From Trichuris trichiura (lineage: Eukaryota; Nematoda; Enoplea; Trichinellida; Trichuridae), in assembly GCA_037903355.1 (NCBI GenBank), contig JBAJFE010000026.1:5580001-5644000 (forward strand): a stretch of 64,000 nt of DNA. The letters are read 5' to 3'. Shown in pieces: positions 1 through 12,614 of the stretch (position 1 is the first letter of the stretch; each line of letters starts with the position of its first letter). The translations under genes and the position numbers were made by a program. Below the pieces are notes generated by a model that was given only the letters and a program-made list of their open reading frames with translations, made no database searches and was not told the DNA's origin.

Positions 1-2436
1 AATAGTTATGCTCTGACTCTAATACTCTTTCCGTTTCGTTTCTTTCTATGCACTGGCTGTTATGTAATTGTTCATTAACACAGTAGGTGCAATAATGGAG
101 AGACTCTGGTACAGTCTAACGTAGAACACGTGCATAGATTTCAATAATTATTTAATTAAAGTTGTTCAGCCATGACTCGATTGCCGTTGACTTTTACATT
201 TGCATTTCTCTGAGCGGCTGAAGCGAAACTGTAACTACAAAGCCTCGTAGCCATCAGATCAATAGTAACTATAAGTCAACCTGTCATAACATGAAGAGAG
301 AGAGAGAGAGAAAGAGTAAGCAGTCTAGAGCAACAAAACTGCTCAAGCTCATAATCATATAGTCGTTTATCCATTACCATTGAAAGATTGCTAAGCAGGC
401 GATACTTATAAAGGTTGCTCCGAACAGTAATGCAATAAACTGTGCTGGAAGATAATTGCGCTGCATGCGTTTTTGCTATCAATAATTTAAAAGGCACATT
501 GTAGTGGAAAAGCTTCTTACCTTATTGGCTTTCTTTCTTTCTTTCGGTTAGTTTTACTTGTTGCTTCTGTTCCACATTCGTTTTTTAGTGCATATACATC
601 TTCAGCATCGAAAAATTGATAAGCGAATACCTCTGCAGCGTATCCAAACGCATTTGAGTTATACTGATTGGATGATGTAATGGTCTATTCATTACATAAG
701 GCACAATGAAAGCATGCTTCACATGGAACTAGTTTCCGGAGGTAAGTGATAAACTTCCTATTTAGTTTTCGATAGACAGCTAAAAGGTTTAGATACCCTA
801 AAAATCTTTCGATTATTACAACCTGTGTTAGCATTTCTTCGTTACTTGCTTCTCTAGAAGCATCTAAGCAAATGCTTCACTGAGCACGGCAAGGTAAATC
901 GTTCTTCAAAGCGGTAGAGCGGATCAGTAAGGCATTGTTTGCGTAAGTGCTTCATTAGACTTTTAATGTGAACAAGCGCTCAACTTCGGCTGATTGTTTG
1001 TTGAAACATGACAAGTTTTTACCACCTAATCGCACTGACTACCAGTTGCAAACGCTTTTACTAAAGGAAACGCGCAAACTTATTTGCCAGGAAACCCCTC
1101 TTTCAACAGTTTAGCATATGAACGCATATCGGTTCTATTTCTCTCTCCCTCTCTCATGACAAAACGCGCAAGCGACAAGACTAGTCACGAAGTTAGTTGA
1201 TTTTCTAACAATGACGGAATATTGTGCCATTATAATTCAGCCGCAGAAATGATGAAGGAAGTAAATAATTAAAAAGGTAGTAATGCAATTTTAATGAACC
1301 ATTAAGTGTGCCACGGGCGCATGGAAAAGGTTGCTAGTGCGTAGCGATAAACCTATAACTGTGAGGTTTTCAGAATATACTTTTGAAGAAAATAATAGTT
1401 TTTTAAGAGAGAACTTAAGTATGGAAAAAACCGCGTGCCGTGCTGCCTGGAAAGTTCAATCCAGTTATACAAGTCCTTTTGTGCGAGAGTGGCAATGCCA
1501 CAAGTCGTGTGCTTAAACGACTGTTTCAGTATTTCTCAAAAATTGAGATTGTAGAAAATATTCGAAGACGCGGTCTCTCGGTGCCAGAAAAGTCTTCTGA
1601 TGAGCAAATTACCTTAATAAACTTATTAACTGTTGCTCCGTTTATTAATATTAAGCCTGGCCGCGTGAACTAAAACTTCCTTGAATTAAAAAAATTCTTT
1701 AGAAATTTGCAACATTATTTGCTTCCTACGTTTTTATGAATTGCTTATTGTTCTAGAAGAAACCGCAGACGCATTGCCACAATGTCGAATGGAGAATGCA
1801 AAATGCAAGAACTAGCTTAATTCCTATCTTTTCTAATAGCGGTTTGTTTAACTTAAGGGTAGGCTCATATGGCATTTTAAGCAGAAGTGTTTCGATCTTC
1901 CCGTGGTTGTACAAATATTAGAATGTTAGTTACTCTATCCAAAATAAATTCACCCTAAACTTTTCCACTGGAAGCTATGCAAGAGCTCCTAAAATGACTA
2001 TAACTTATTACCATCATTGTTATTCATTTTTATTTCGTATCAAGTTTAGAGTTATTTCTGTTTTGTTTTGACTCAGCCTGTAAAACTTAGCACGTGCGTC
2101 TTCATGACACCTCAAGTCAAATTTCGTCACATTAAAATATCATACTAAGCTGACTTGAATAAGTTCCGCATAACGAGTTCACAGTGCTAATGATGAGACT
2201 GGAAAGCTTCTTTAATTCATAAATTCTCTCAGTAAAGACTTTTCCAACATGATGCATGTGCATAACAAAACGGAAAGAACCAATCCAGCAAATTAGCATA
2301 TGTTAAGGGTTTCAGCTTTTAATTGAATAATAAATGTTTGTTTGGCTTGTGAGCGCATAGAAAAAATCAGCACACATATTGCTGACATTTTATGACGTGA
2401 GTTTAATTTTTAGAATTAAATCACAATTGACCTTCA
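1..2436. other. Intergenic stretch, no gene recognised
   Basis: AT-rich sequence with only short open frames that resemble no family I know and have no clear splice-site pattern. A short (GA)n run lies at about 294-317. The longest overlapping frames, at 1331-1673 on the plus strand, show no recognisable domain. Confidence 0.6.
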
Positions 2437-2660
2437 TAGTTGTTCTTCTGGTTCACGGGTTTGGCCTGTTGGATGTATCTGTAAGTAAACTTCAAAATGC
2501 CCTACCAACGAATGGATGAGCAAATCGAGTACCGTACGTTGCATTCGATTTGTTCTGTAATTTCTCTAACAATTTGCTCATCCACTCGTTGGTAGGGCAT
2601 TTTGAAGTTTACTTACAGATACATCCAACAGGCCAAACCCATGAACCAGAAGAACAACTA
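2437..2660. repeat. Fold-back repeat, 89-bp arms
   Basis: Positions 2437-2525 and 2572-2660 are reverse complements with two mismatches that I can count, separated by a 46-bp spacer. The transcript or single strand would form a long hairpin. The right arm and its outer flank to about 2715 recur at 6764-6905, and a shorter related piece is at 16060-16110, so this is a dispersed family, possibly a MITE or a terminal piece of a larger element. I see no coding content and no clear target-site duplication. Confidence 0.85.
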
Positions 2661-5600
2661 CGAAACAACCAAAGCCTGTTAAAAGACACCCAGTCTTTTG
2701 GAACACAATTGACCTGTTTAATATTTTGAAAAAGAGACAGCTGAAGCTTTTGCAACATCCGTGATCCGTCATAAACGAATCCAGTTGCGAAATACTTGCT
2801 GATAACATGCTGTGAGTAATCCTGAAGAGCTCCGGTTGCTTATTGTTTTAAAAAACAGATCGATAAGAATTTCAATTTTCAAGTTTTTTAACTTATGTCA
2901 GATGTTGTTTCTGCTTCCGCGAACAAAGCTGAAAGAATGAACACCTTTAAAAGCCTTAAATGACTTATTCGGAAACACTGGCCGAAAGCAAGAACCATTT
3001 CAACGCAACGGCGGAATCGAAGGAAAAGTGTGGACCGAAAAAACGCTTTTGCCTGGAGTTTAAAGTGTCTGCAAGCATGAAAAGTACAACTAATGCAATT
3101 ATTTTTTCAGCAATCAATACTCAAAACTATTCATGCCCTCAATAGCGTCACAGCACGAAACACTGCATTTCAGCGTGGCAAAAAACCGTGTCCATAGAAC
3201 CAACTTTCAGCGCTGGAATGTGTCAACTGCCGTCCGTTTTAATTCACTAACTTTTACTTTAGGCAAAACGTTTTGCTTTCATTATAAGATCTGAATGAGA
3301 TAGGATAGGGAGATAATTTCTGTGCCACTCTAAAGTATCTTATTTAAAACAGGCTATAGAAAGCGTCATCGTTTTCACTTCGTAGAATTGAAGATATTGT
3401 TCCTTCTATTAGCTGCATGCTTCTGCGTTCGTTTTTTGCTCTTGCTCTTTCCTTCATTCTAACCTTTGCAAAGTGCGGACAATTAATTTTTCTTCTCACG
3501 GGAGTGGATAGCCACTTGTTGGATACACGATAAGATAAATGCAACTCTTGTGAAGCTTCTCAATGTTTCCAAGAAAGGTTTCTTTGTTTGCCATTGTTGA
3601 AGACGATGCGCATTAGGGATCAATATGTCACTGGCCGTAAGGAAAGAGCAAAAGTGTAACTAAAAAACTGAAGGCAACCGGCAAACCTCAGAATAATTTA
3701 CACTTGTAGTGCAAATGTTCTGGAACATTTATGATCTTTCTTCAGAACGTAATTGCTTCCGTTCGTTGGCTTGCAGCGGTCCCTACGTACTTTTTTCGCA
3801 GCACAAGAATCGCGCAGTAGCATCAAGCTGTGACGGCTCGAATAGTGCTGCATGGAATAACTATGAGGTGAAATTTTTAAATTCTATTTCAGCTAGCATC
3901 TAAGGAGCATGGGGTTTATGTAGGCTTGGTAGCATAGTAAGTAGCACATTAACATTGCATTTCCATTGAAAACTTAGCGAGAAAATGCCGCGTAACGTAC
4001 TAATATTGTTACAAGAGAAAGTTGCGCAAAAGTAGGAAAAATTTAAAGCACAAAAGTTAATAAAAAATTAGAATTGGTGCATTGAATATAAGCAGAGTGA
4101 TGGAAGAGGGCGAAAATACAGAAGGCACCACAGGAAGGGAGTACGTCGCATTAATGAAGATAAATTGGAACGAGAGAAAAAATACATACACTCGCCCACC
4201 CAGACGACGAAGAGGCCGGGGTGCTCGTTTGGCACAGCTGCAACAATAGCTTTGAAGCAAAACGTGAGGAAATAAAAGAACAAAGAGGCTTGAGATGAAA
4301 AGCAGCCTGCCGAAAAGCTAAATGTGTTATCAAAAACTGAAAAATTAATAAACATTTCACTTCCGTGAAAATGAATGATTACTAACCCGTTACGAGATTA
4401 CTTGCTTCATCCGTCTCATGGTAAAATGGAATCAGTTTAGAAAAGAAAAACAAATTACCACATCCGTTTATCCCATATAAGGTGAAACAAGTCGGATTGC
4501 AGCTTATAGATGCATAGAAACACGGCTTGTGGGATATTTTAAAACCGGGTGGGATGTCATAGACGGAACTGGTCATTTACAGCAACTCAACCTAGTTAGT
4601 CGAAAGATGCATGAAAAGTAAGTAAAATATGACGGTCAGAAGCTGGAAAACATTAAATTGCAGCTATTAATTTGCATCGTTACAATTTGTTGATCGTAGA
4701 CATTGCCTGACGTGACGTCCGTACTCAGCGGTTCATGTCTCCACTTTGTCACCATACAATGAGAGTCCCCGATTTTGATGAGGTGATCAATCATTGCCTC
4801 AAACCACTGCGCGTCGGATAGGCATCATCGTTGTTCATTTTTGGTTTAGGCTTACTCTGCGTAAAGTAACTGACAACATCACGGAAAACTGGGCGTAGTC
4901 AACTCAATGGTTTTCCATCACTGCTGGCAGTAAGAGGCAATAATTTTGTGCTTCTGCACGAATATGACATGCGCTTTTTTGTTGTTAATTTCTTTCACCG
5001 TCGTTAAATGGAAGAAACATAAACCCGACTGCAGGTTGCTGCTGCTTCGAAAAAACTGCCTGCTGATTATGAGTAAATCAAAAAACAGAGATCGATGACG
5101 TTTACCCACCGTGGTAGACCCTGCTCATAAGTCAAGTACTGAGCCGTTACATTGAAAATGCAACAGGCAGATTTAAAGAGAATGCCGCGAAACAAGCTGT
5201 CAACAAGAACAATTGATTATTCGTCCGAGTGGTCAGCCGTGATTGTTTTCCAATAAACTACGGAGAAGAGCAATACCATTTAATGACATTCAGAAATAGT
5301 GAAATATCTTTGTAGGTCAACTACCTTGCACTGACCTGAAGGCGTAGAATAAATCAACGTTATGAATTCAAAGTAACAGCTAAATCAACGGAACACTAAT
5401 ACTAGTCGCAAATTTTTGGTAGGATTGTTTCGTCTAAGGCTTTTTGAACAAAGAAGATGCATTCGAAGTAATTTATTCGACAAAGCGTAAATGACAGAAG
5501 CTTAAAGAATGCAACATTATATGAAGGTGAATTATCGTGGAGAACGCCATTTTTTGCTATTCTATGTTGAAGGCTCGTCGCGCGACAGCTCGATCAAGTA

Positions 5601-5745
5601 GCTGATTCTCTGCGTTATGGTGGAAAGCTTTCTTGCAGAATAGTTCCGGGACATAAACAATGAACACATATACTGATGTAAGCAAAAGGTATCAGCACAA
5701 AAAAGCAGAAAAGGCGTTTTTTAGTTTGGTAAAGGTGTACTAAGA
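2661..5745. other. Intergenic stretch, no gene recognised
   Basis: About 3 kb without a supportable gene. One short plus-strand frame at 4100-4249 ends in an Arg/Gly-rich tail (TRPPRRRRGRGAR), which could be a terminal exon or chance. The antisense frames at 4057-4360 are hydrophobic but look like shadows of low-complexity sequence. Confidence 0.5.
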
Positions 5746-6154
5746 TACAGTGGAACCTCCGAAGTTCACCAACTCTCTGTGTTGTCCACCTCCCTAAGTT
5801 AACTGAAATTTGGCAAGTTGGTTGGTCCGCACTTAAATAAGCTCAAGAACAACCTCTATGTGTTGATCACCACCGTAAGTGGGAAGCTGACCATTTTAAC
5901 CGTGACGTGGTATATGGACCCAATGTTAGTCTGCTCTCTATAAGTTGACCACTTCAGTTCGCTCTGTGTCAGTCGGAAAGAGCTGTTAACCGTCGGTGTT
6001 TGAATGTGCTATCTAATACTGAACGTAGCGAGGTTTTTCATTACCGTGCATTGGAGATTCCTGAAGGAAGAACCGGTTCTGCCGCTTTGACGATGCTTCT
6101 TTTATGCTTGCCGGCGCAGCTTGCGCGTTTTCTCTTTTACGCAACCTTCCACCT

Positions 6155-6400
6155 AGCTCCGGAGTAATTTATCACATTAAACGGGAATAATTCCGTAATA
6201 AAACTTTTGCATTATGAAAACATAGGCTCCCGTACCAAGAAACCACATTTTCAAAACCATGAAAACGACAGAAGACTCAAGTCATGCGCACAAGTTACAT
6301 CCATAACTCACAACCGCTGAAGACGGGTGTCGGTCGACCCGAAAGCTCCGGAGTAATTTATCACATTAAACGGGAATAATTCCGTAATAAAACTTTTGCA
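6155..6400. repeat. Perfect 57-bp direct repeat inside the Tigger-like fragment
   Basis: Positions 6155-6211 and 6344-6400 are identical as far as I can read, 189 bp apart. The phrase TTCCACCTAG precedes the first copy and follows the second, as expected from a duplication or rearrangement within the 5' non-coding part of the element. Identity of the two copies implies a recent event compared with the decay of the element itself. Confidence 0.85.
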
Positions 6401-6608
6401 CATTCCACCTAGGCGTTGACAGCATTCTCCCTTGGAGTGAAATATGAGGAATCGAGCCTCATTGTATTCGTTCGGGTCGTAGTCAATTCCGTTCATTTTC
6501 TATGCTGTACCAGTGCGGCGGAGGGGGGGTTGCCTAAGCGTGTCTTGACAAATAAAAGTATTCCGGCTTACGCAGTGAGAGCTACGAAGCGGGTTACAGT
6601 TTGCGCTA

Positions 6609-6751
6609 TGGCCGAATGGAAAGAATCGAGAGAGTTGGCACCGAAGAGAAAAGTGCATCTTATCCACTTTCTCGAAACCAACAGTCAAAGGAAGATAGCG
6701 GAACGGTTCCGTGTCAGCAAGACTACCGTTGACAATATCCAGAGATGTAAA
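6609..6751 (+). pseudogene. Tigger-like transposase, N-terminal fragment
   Basis: Starting at ATG 6609, the frame encodes about 47 residues, with a basic segment (APKRKVHLIHFLE) followed by RKIAERFRVSKTTVDNI. This matches the N-terminal helix-turn-helix (CENP-B/Pipsqueak type) of Tigger/pogo transposases, which binds the element ends. The frame then runs into the dispersed repeat and a stop at about 6790. The CENP-B-type second domain and the DDE domain are absent, so no active enzyme can be made from it. Confidence 0.7.
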
Positions 6752-6905
6752 CGGATGGATGAGCATCCATCCGTTGGTAGGGCATTTTGAAGTTTACTTA
6801 CAGATACATCCAACAGGCCAAACCCGTGAATCTGAAGATCTACTATGAAACTATTCAAGCCTGTTAAAAGACATCCTGTCTTTCGGAAATAATTATACAG
6901 TAATT
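6750..6905. repeat. Dispersed repeat with short perfect hairpin at its edge
   Basis: A 12-bp perfect inverted repeat around AG lies at 6750-6775. The sequence from 6764 to about 6905 is a diverged copy of the right arm and flank of the fold-back at 2572-2715. It truncates the Tigger-like transposase frame, so it either inserted there or marks the breakpoint of a rearrangement. Confidence 0.75.
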
Positions 6906-8028
6906 AGCTAGTAGTTCTTGGCTGTTAGCCATATTCGTTATGAACATTAGCTCTGTGCTCCCATTTCACTCAAACGGGACATAACTCTACCGATCTGAAT
7001 ACAAGTAGCGTAAAAAACTTGCATGTTTTTGAAGTCATTGATTTTGCCTACCATTCAACGTTATTGATATCCTTGCACCTTCTGTTCTGAGAACAATATT
7101 GCACCTTCGCTTTACTACTAACAATAACGCTAAAGCCTATTCTGACAGACATTGCGAAATTTCTGTTATTCATGTCACGTTCGGTGTGGAAAAGCAGCAT
7201 TAATTATTAAAAATATTAAGGCTTAACAACAGAAGACCTTCGAGGCTTGTCTATGTTTCTCAGTTTGCAAAAGTAAAGCGCAATGTCAAAATTAACTTAT
7301 GGTAATAAAAGAAGGAACGTTGAAACGCTTGTAACTGAAAAAGAGCGTTCGGTGCCATCAAATGCACAAGTCGTATCTGACACAATGAAATGGAAGGCCT
7401 TTAGAATATAGTTGGCACAAAATAGTACGATCTTTAGTCAATTGCTCGTTCATGGCAGACGTTCTGCTTTCATCCTTGAGTTTACTAAACGTACCAGCGT
7501 AGCTGAGGGGGCAATATAGAACTTATTTTCTTCAACAACTTTCTGAGGAATTCCAATGTTTTCCACTGTGCACAGTATATTTTATTACTCCGCAAACTGA
7601 GTGCATCCTTTAATTGGCTCTTTCTTCAGCTACTAAAGGCACTGTTGCCCATCAATGACATTAAGACATTTAGTAAGAACGGAAAAGATCTGTTTAAGAG
7701 AACTGAGCTGAAGCAGAGTTCATTTCGAACATCTCAATTGTTACCCTTCACAAATCTATGCTTAATTCCGAGCTCAACATAATACAGTGACCGAGAAATT
7801 TAAGGCGAAACACCATATGCAAACCTAACTGCATATCAGTGATTCGAAATGGAGCCATATATGGTGGCAGTATAAAACTGGAGCAAGATGTGATAGGCTA
7901 TTTTTTAACCAACCGTACAGCACAGTTATTAACCAAATTGAATTGTACTCATCCATTCTTGAAAATGAACTTTAAAAATGATGTCTGGCAATAAATTAGT
8001 ATAAACAGAAAAAGAACACGTAAAAATG
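6906..8028. other. Intergenic stretch downstream of ODR4
   Basis: No gene, repeat copy or structured element recognised. It includes the 3' flank of the minus-strand ODR4 gene; I do not see a canonical AATAAA close to the stop codon. Confidence 0.5.
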
Positions 8029-9815
8029 CTATAACGTCCGTATAAGTTCAAAGAACCAGAATACAACAAAAGGTATTAAAGCCAACGCTAAAATTCTAAA
8101 CGTGTTCGCAGTCAATTGGTCATAGATGCGAACTGCAGACTGTAGCATGAAATCAGCGTTACGGCCAAAAACTTTTTGAAAAAGAGAAAACCCGCCGGCT
8201 GATACTGGCGATAAAGGAAACTTTTTCGTCTGGACGGACATCAAAGGCTCTGCATCCAATTCAACGCTGGAAGCGCTCATGCTAGTACGAAAGAAGTCGT
8301 TAACCTCATTCTCCAAAAAGGATAGATCTTCATCATGCATGATGTATTCGCAAACATCAAAGCCTTCGCCAGGGCGACCCAACGAAACAAAGACACGTCG
8401 TGGGAGATTCCGATAACTGTTAGATTCGATCTCCGCGCCGGTCACAAGCCTCTCTTCATGATGTAGTTCGCCCCGGATATACAAGGTGCGTAAAATATCT
8501 TTTCGCAAAGCAGTTATTGCTTCTTCAGTTGTACACGCACTGGGGATGAAAGCACGGATGGCCAGGAAACCTTAATTTTAAAAACATTTGAATATAGGAA
8601 ACGAATGCGGTTGTAGGCGAACCTGTTAGTTGCATGCGAGCACAAACAGAAGAATTACGTTCCACTTCGGTAATGATCCGCTGATCTGAAGAGTTAAGCA
8701 GAAACTTTGCCTTTAAAGGTGCCAAAAAATTCTCCTTATTCAACACTTCCGAAACGCAAGTAGGTTCGTGACCATTGCATACGTGTCCATTGATTAGTAA
8801 ATAACTGTCGAAAAGTTTTCCAGCATAAGGAATTATGAGGTCCACGAAACGCTTTTGGAAGTCCACCCCAAAAACTGAACCGTCGCAGCTGTCCAATATG
8901 TTTGCAGCAACCGTCGATTGCACACTGCACCAAAATATATCGCCAACAGCAAAAGTGGAGCCCATTTCGATGTACGCCTTTGTTCCGCTGAATTTCATCA
9001 ACTGGATATTGCAATTTTCCCATGAATTGCTAATCGTCCAAATGAACAAGTGCCTAGTTAATAATGATGCTTCGGTTTCCAACATAACATGTCTATCACG
9101 GAGTTTGCGCAACCGCTTGAGGAAGCGCGTAGCCGTACATTCCAATGCGCTCACTTCAGATTCAGAACCTACCAACACAAGACCAGATATTTCGATCCCG
9201 CCTGGCAGCATACGCAATAATTGTCTAGCTCGAGAATACAGACATTCCTCATCGGGGAGTTCTTGTCCGCTTACTCCAACATTAGGTACTTCTTCAGCTC
9301 CTTCCTGCCCATTGTAGTTTTCTAGTCTTAGATTGCTGCTGTTCATAGTGGTTATTTCATCTTTGCCATCCTGAAGCTTAAGTCAAGACTGAATCTACTA
9401 TGCTCAACAACGAATGCAACGCTTCTGTTTTAAAAATTCAGCTCCTACAATTTACAAAGGAGATACCGTACTTAAACGACTGTAGCACAAGTAATTTATC
9501 CAGTGGAATATTAAGCGTGTATTAATTTCTGCCTTTGCAATACGTGACTGCAAGCTGCTGGCACACTGAATTCACGTCTTGTTAAATGACTTCTTTACCA
9601 GCAATTACAGTGCCAAGCTATAACACTGAAAAGATAAGGAACTTCACCTGGAAATCCATATCTGTTTTATATTTGTCAGAACATTCAGCGAAATAGCCTA
9701 TGTAAAAAGAATCTGCCGCTTCGAATCCCAACGCGAAAAGAACTGCAGGTTTGGCATGAACTTTAACCAACTCATCTAAAAATGACTTCCATTTGGTACT
9801 GATAATAATTTTCAT
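8029..9815 (-). CDS. odr-4: ODR4 homologue (three exons)
   Basis: ODR4 is a tail-anchored ER membrane protein. In nematodes it promotes delivery of odorant receptors to cilia and works with the UFM1 protease UFSP2 (ODR-8). My model joins exons 9815-9648, 9370-8571 and 8539-8029, giving 492 aa (human ODR4 is about 450). The joins are GT-AG and in frame; the second intron is only 31 bp, and skipping it restores the family alignment. Family landmarks: an N-terminal region with VLFALGFEAADSFYIGYF, RMLPGG near residue 110, YLLINGHV, FLLNSSDQR, then LRKDIL and RRVFVSLGRPGEGFDVCEY. The last 24 residues (469-492) are hydrophobic, fitting the C-terminal anchor. ATG 9815 follows TTTTAG-GCAGCG, which may be a splice or trans-splice acceptor. 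An in-phase exon further upstream (10126-10071) could extend the N-terminus. Intron 1 is about 277 bp. Confidence 0.85.
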
Positions 9816-10070
9816 CGCTGCCTAAAAGCAAAATTGTTTTAGTGCACAGTTGGTTTTGACAGTTGCAACAGAAGCACTTAAAATTGCTTTACAGCTGTTA
9901 TTTGGTTGATCATAAGTTTTGGCCAAATACTACCACCTACCTTAATGATGCCAATATAGTATACCAATTATAACAAATAAACGTCAATAGAATGATTAAT
10001 ATTTTAACTGAGGTCAAGTACGCGGCTGAAATAACACATGTCGCCCAAACACGTCTTGCCTTATAGTTAC

Positions 10071-10126
10071 CTCTTTGTAAGCAAGCTTCTTCAACTTCAG
10101 TACTGCAAAGTCGTCGTCATTGGCAT
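10071..10126 (-). other. Possible extra 5' exon upstream of ODR4
   Basis: On the minus strand a TTTTTTTAG acceptor precedes 10126 and a GTAACT donor follows 10071. The 56 bp between encode ANDDDFAVLKLKKLAYKE in the frame that continues in phase through GCAGCG into ATG 9815. It may be a 5' exon giving ODR4 a longer N-terminus, or the end of an upstream gene. An open frame at about 10330-10170 (PLLHRLGPPFLNVFLAQALE) could be a still earlier exon, but I cannot find a donor that joins it in phase. Confidence 0.35.
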
Positions 10127-10329
10127 CTAAAAAAATGAAAACCAAAATTTTCGCCTCGTTAAATTATTAAGAATTCACTAAATAGAGAAGCAGGAATTCC
10201 AGAACCTGCATTGTGGAGCCATCAAAGCTATGGGAGAGTTCGAGCGCTTGCGCTAGAAAAACGTTTAGGAAAGGCGGTCCCAAACGATGCAGCAGAGGGT
10301 GTTCCGCTTCAAGAGTGTTAAGCATAATC

Positions 10330-12614
10330 GCTCATTCTTATCGCGCTAGGGATCAGCAGACAGCTAGTAAACTTAGTTCCGGTTATCATAACGTGGAAAT
10401 ATCCCTTTGCAAAATACTTTCCAAGTACACGAACGTTGAAAAAAATATTCTTGGTCTGCATAGACTGTCAGGATTTTCTTCTTTTGCTTTCCGTGTTGTT
10501 GATGCAACTAAAATTAGGTAGCGGAACAAATTTTTGTCGTTCAGTCGCGCCGCCGCCATACCTTAGGTTTGCCAGCCATTCCGTTCCGCCACTACGCCCA
10601 AGCCCAAGCTTAAAGAAAAGCTTTTACATTCTAGTTTAAATTTAGTTAAGAGCAAAACGGAATAACCTGTATGCTCTCCAATAAAGGCACAACAGGTTGA
10701 TGGTGTGCTTTCCAAAAAAACCTGCGTTTTTTAAATTGAAATATCCATAACAATGGACCTTGTTAGTTGCAGAAGATCAGGGAATAAGATGTCTGTACAT
10801 TCCGCAGTCCCTATTTTCTGCTTACTTTAATTACACAAACCTAATATATTACGAGAAAAGGAACAAAGCCGTGCATACAACAACGGCAACTAGCAAAAAA
10901 TTAAATATTTCGTGAATGTTAGGTCTTTTATACGTGAATCACAGGAACGTTAATTACGAGCCAATGAAAAATAATCGGTAGACAAAGTCATTTAAATAAC
11001 GTTGAAATTTTTCGAAGAATTATTGAATCTTTCCTGTAAACGGCCGACCAGCCATACTCTAACTATGCAAAATCAGCTAAGAATGCAGGTTCTTCGGGAG
11101 ATCTTGCTAATTAACTTCCCATCGAACAAGGCTTTCTATTGTGTCTTCGAGGAAATTAACGTTTGGTCTTATTATTAAGTCTACTGAAGTTTTTTTGTTT
11201 CCTGTCTTGCCCTTAGCTTAGTGTAACTTAAACATAAGCCTTATGTTTATACTTACGCAAGGACAGAACGGAATGACCGGCGAACTTGCAGTGTAACGGT
11301 GAGGAGTTTAAGAGATAAGATTTAGAAACGCTCATTTTAAAGGGTTATTGCTGGAAAGAATTGCTCTGGCGCAAGGCACGCACCTCGAATGACCGAATTT
11401 TCGGGAACTCCTTTGACCCCACCTAATTGCCAGTTCGACAACACATAATTCAGGTTCCCGTACTTGAAATCCTAATAGACTCCTTTAATGCAGTAAAAAT
11501 TAAATTTTCGGAAATCATCACCGATCCTTCATTGTCCATATGAAATCTATCGTGACTTCAGAAGCTTCAGAAGACAGGGTGTCATGTAACGGGCCTCGAT
11601 ATTTTCATATTGATCTTCGGTCAAGGATTTACCCCTTTTTTATGTAAATCCATGCTTAAACTTCAAGATGCCGTTCCCTCCCTTCAAATTTTTTGGCATT
11701 GCTGGCGACGGAACATGAGCAGCTCCGGAACGTACGATATTATTGCCTTGTACTTTCTCCAACAGTTTGCTTGTCCATTTAAAAATAAAACATTTTGAAA
11801 TTTAATTACGCGACTTCAGATATGAGAACTTATTTACTCAGATGAGGAGTACTGGCGCCAGCAGCTTCCTAGTAAAGAAAAAGCTCACTTACTCGTTAAT
11901 CCTCCCTTAGATACTTCACTCGGGGATGGGAATATTTGTCTGACGTTTGTGATGTCTATTTTTTCATCGCATTATCTCCAGTGCAACGTTATTTTAAAAA
12001 GTACCTGCAAATCAGCAACGCATACTACAGTTTCCACACGCTGTGTTGCATGGTTTTCGCAATTGAGAATAAGCGTGGCTGGAAGGATATGCATTTATAT
12101 GCGTTTTTTCTCAACTAATTGTTGTGAGTTTTAGTCGTTCTAAGTTTAACGTGGTCGTGACAGTAGAATGTCAACCGCATAATCAACTTGTATATTCGAT
12201 GACTAATTGTCAATGGCTCTTTTTACAGTTCGGAACGTCTGCTGCGTAAGTTTGCGGATCAAGAAAGCTTTCGTTTGTTGCATGGCAGCGCTTGATTATA
12301 AATCGGAACTTAATCAGTGCCCCGCAGCTGGCTGAACTTGAAACCGTTGGTAAGAACGAAATTCAATTGAAGGTATCGGTCTTTGATCATATTTAACTTC
12401 AGTACCTAGTTTAGCTAGTGATTTCTACGCTGTAGCCGTAGTAGTAGTCTGCGTTACTCCTCCTTGGCTTAAGAGTATTGTTAGCTCGCTCTAGCCAAGC
12501 GCTCTTCCGTTAGGCGTAGCTGAAGTTAGATAAATGGTTATGCATAAGGTTTCAATCCAGACATAAAGTTTGGCGTTCTAACTGTTCGTTTTTAAGCAAT
12601 TTAGAACTCGCAGG
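10330..12614. other. Intergenic stretch between ODR4 and the SOCS gene
   Basis: About 2.3 kb with no recognised gene. Short plus-strand frames at 11610-11798 and 11936-12134 have no family resemblance. It should include the promoter of the plus-strand SOCS gene, but I can point to no specific element. Confidence 0.5.

Larger units (their letters stand above)
5746..6755 (+). mobile_element. Tigger/pogo-like DNA transposon, 5' part
   Basis: The element begins with TA followed by CAGTGGAACCTCC, the typical end of Tigger/pogo-type Tc1-mariner transposons. A long 5' non-coding region leads to a transposase start at 6609. The coding part stops after the first helix-turn-helix, and from about 6750 the sequence passes into an unrelated dispersed repeat, so the catalytic domain and the 3' terminal repeat are missing. 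It is a dead fragment. Assignment rests on the terminal motif and the N-terminal DNA-binding domain together. Confidence 0.7.

Noticed and set aside
2437..2660. Spliced-leader RNA genes (GTAAGT after a short GG-starting segment in the repeat)
   Set aside because: The reverse strand has a donor-like TATCTGTAAGTAAAC preceded by a plausible 23-nt leader, but I see no Sm-binding site downstream and other copies of the repeat lose the donor.
8835..9317. 160-aa plus-strand frame
   Set aside because: It is the antisense shadow of ODR4 exon 2.
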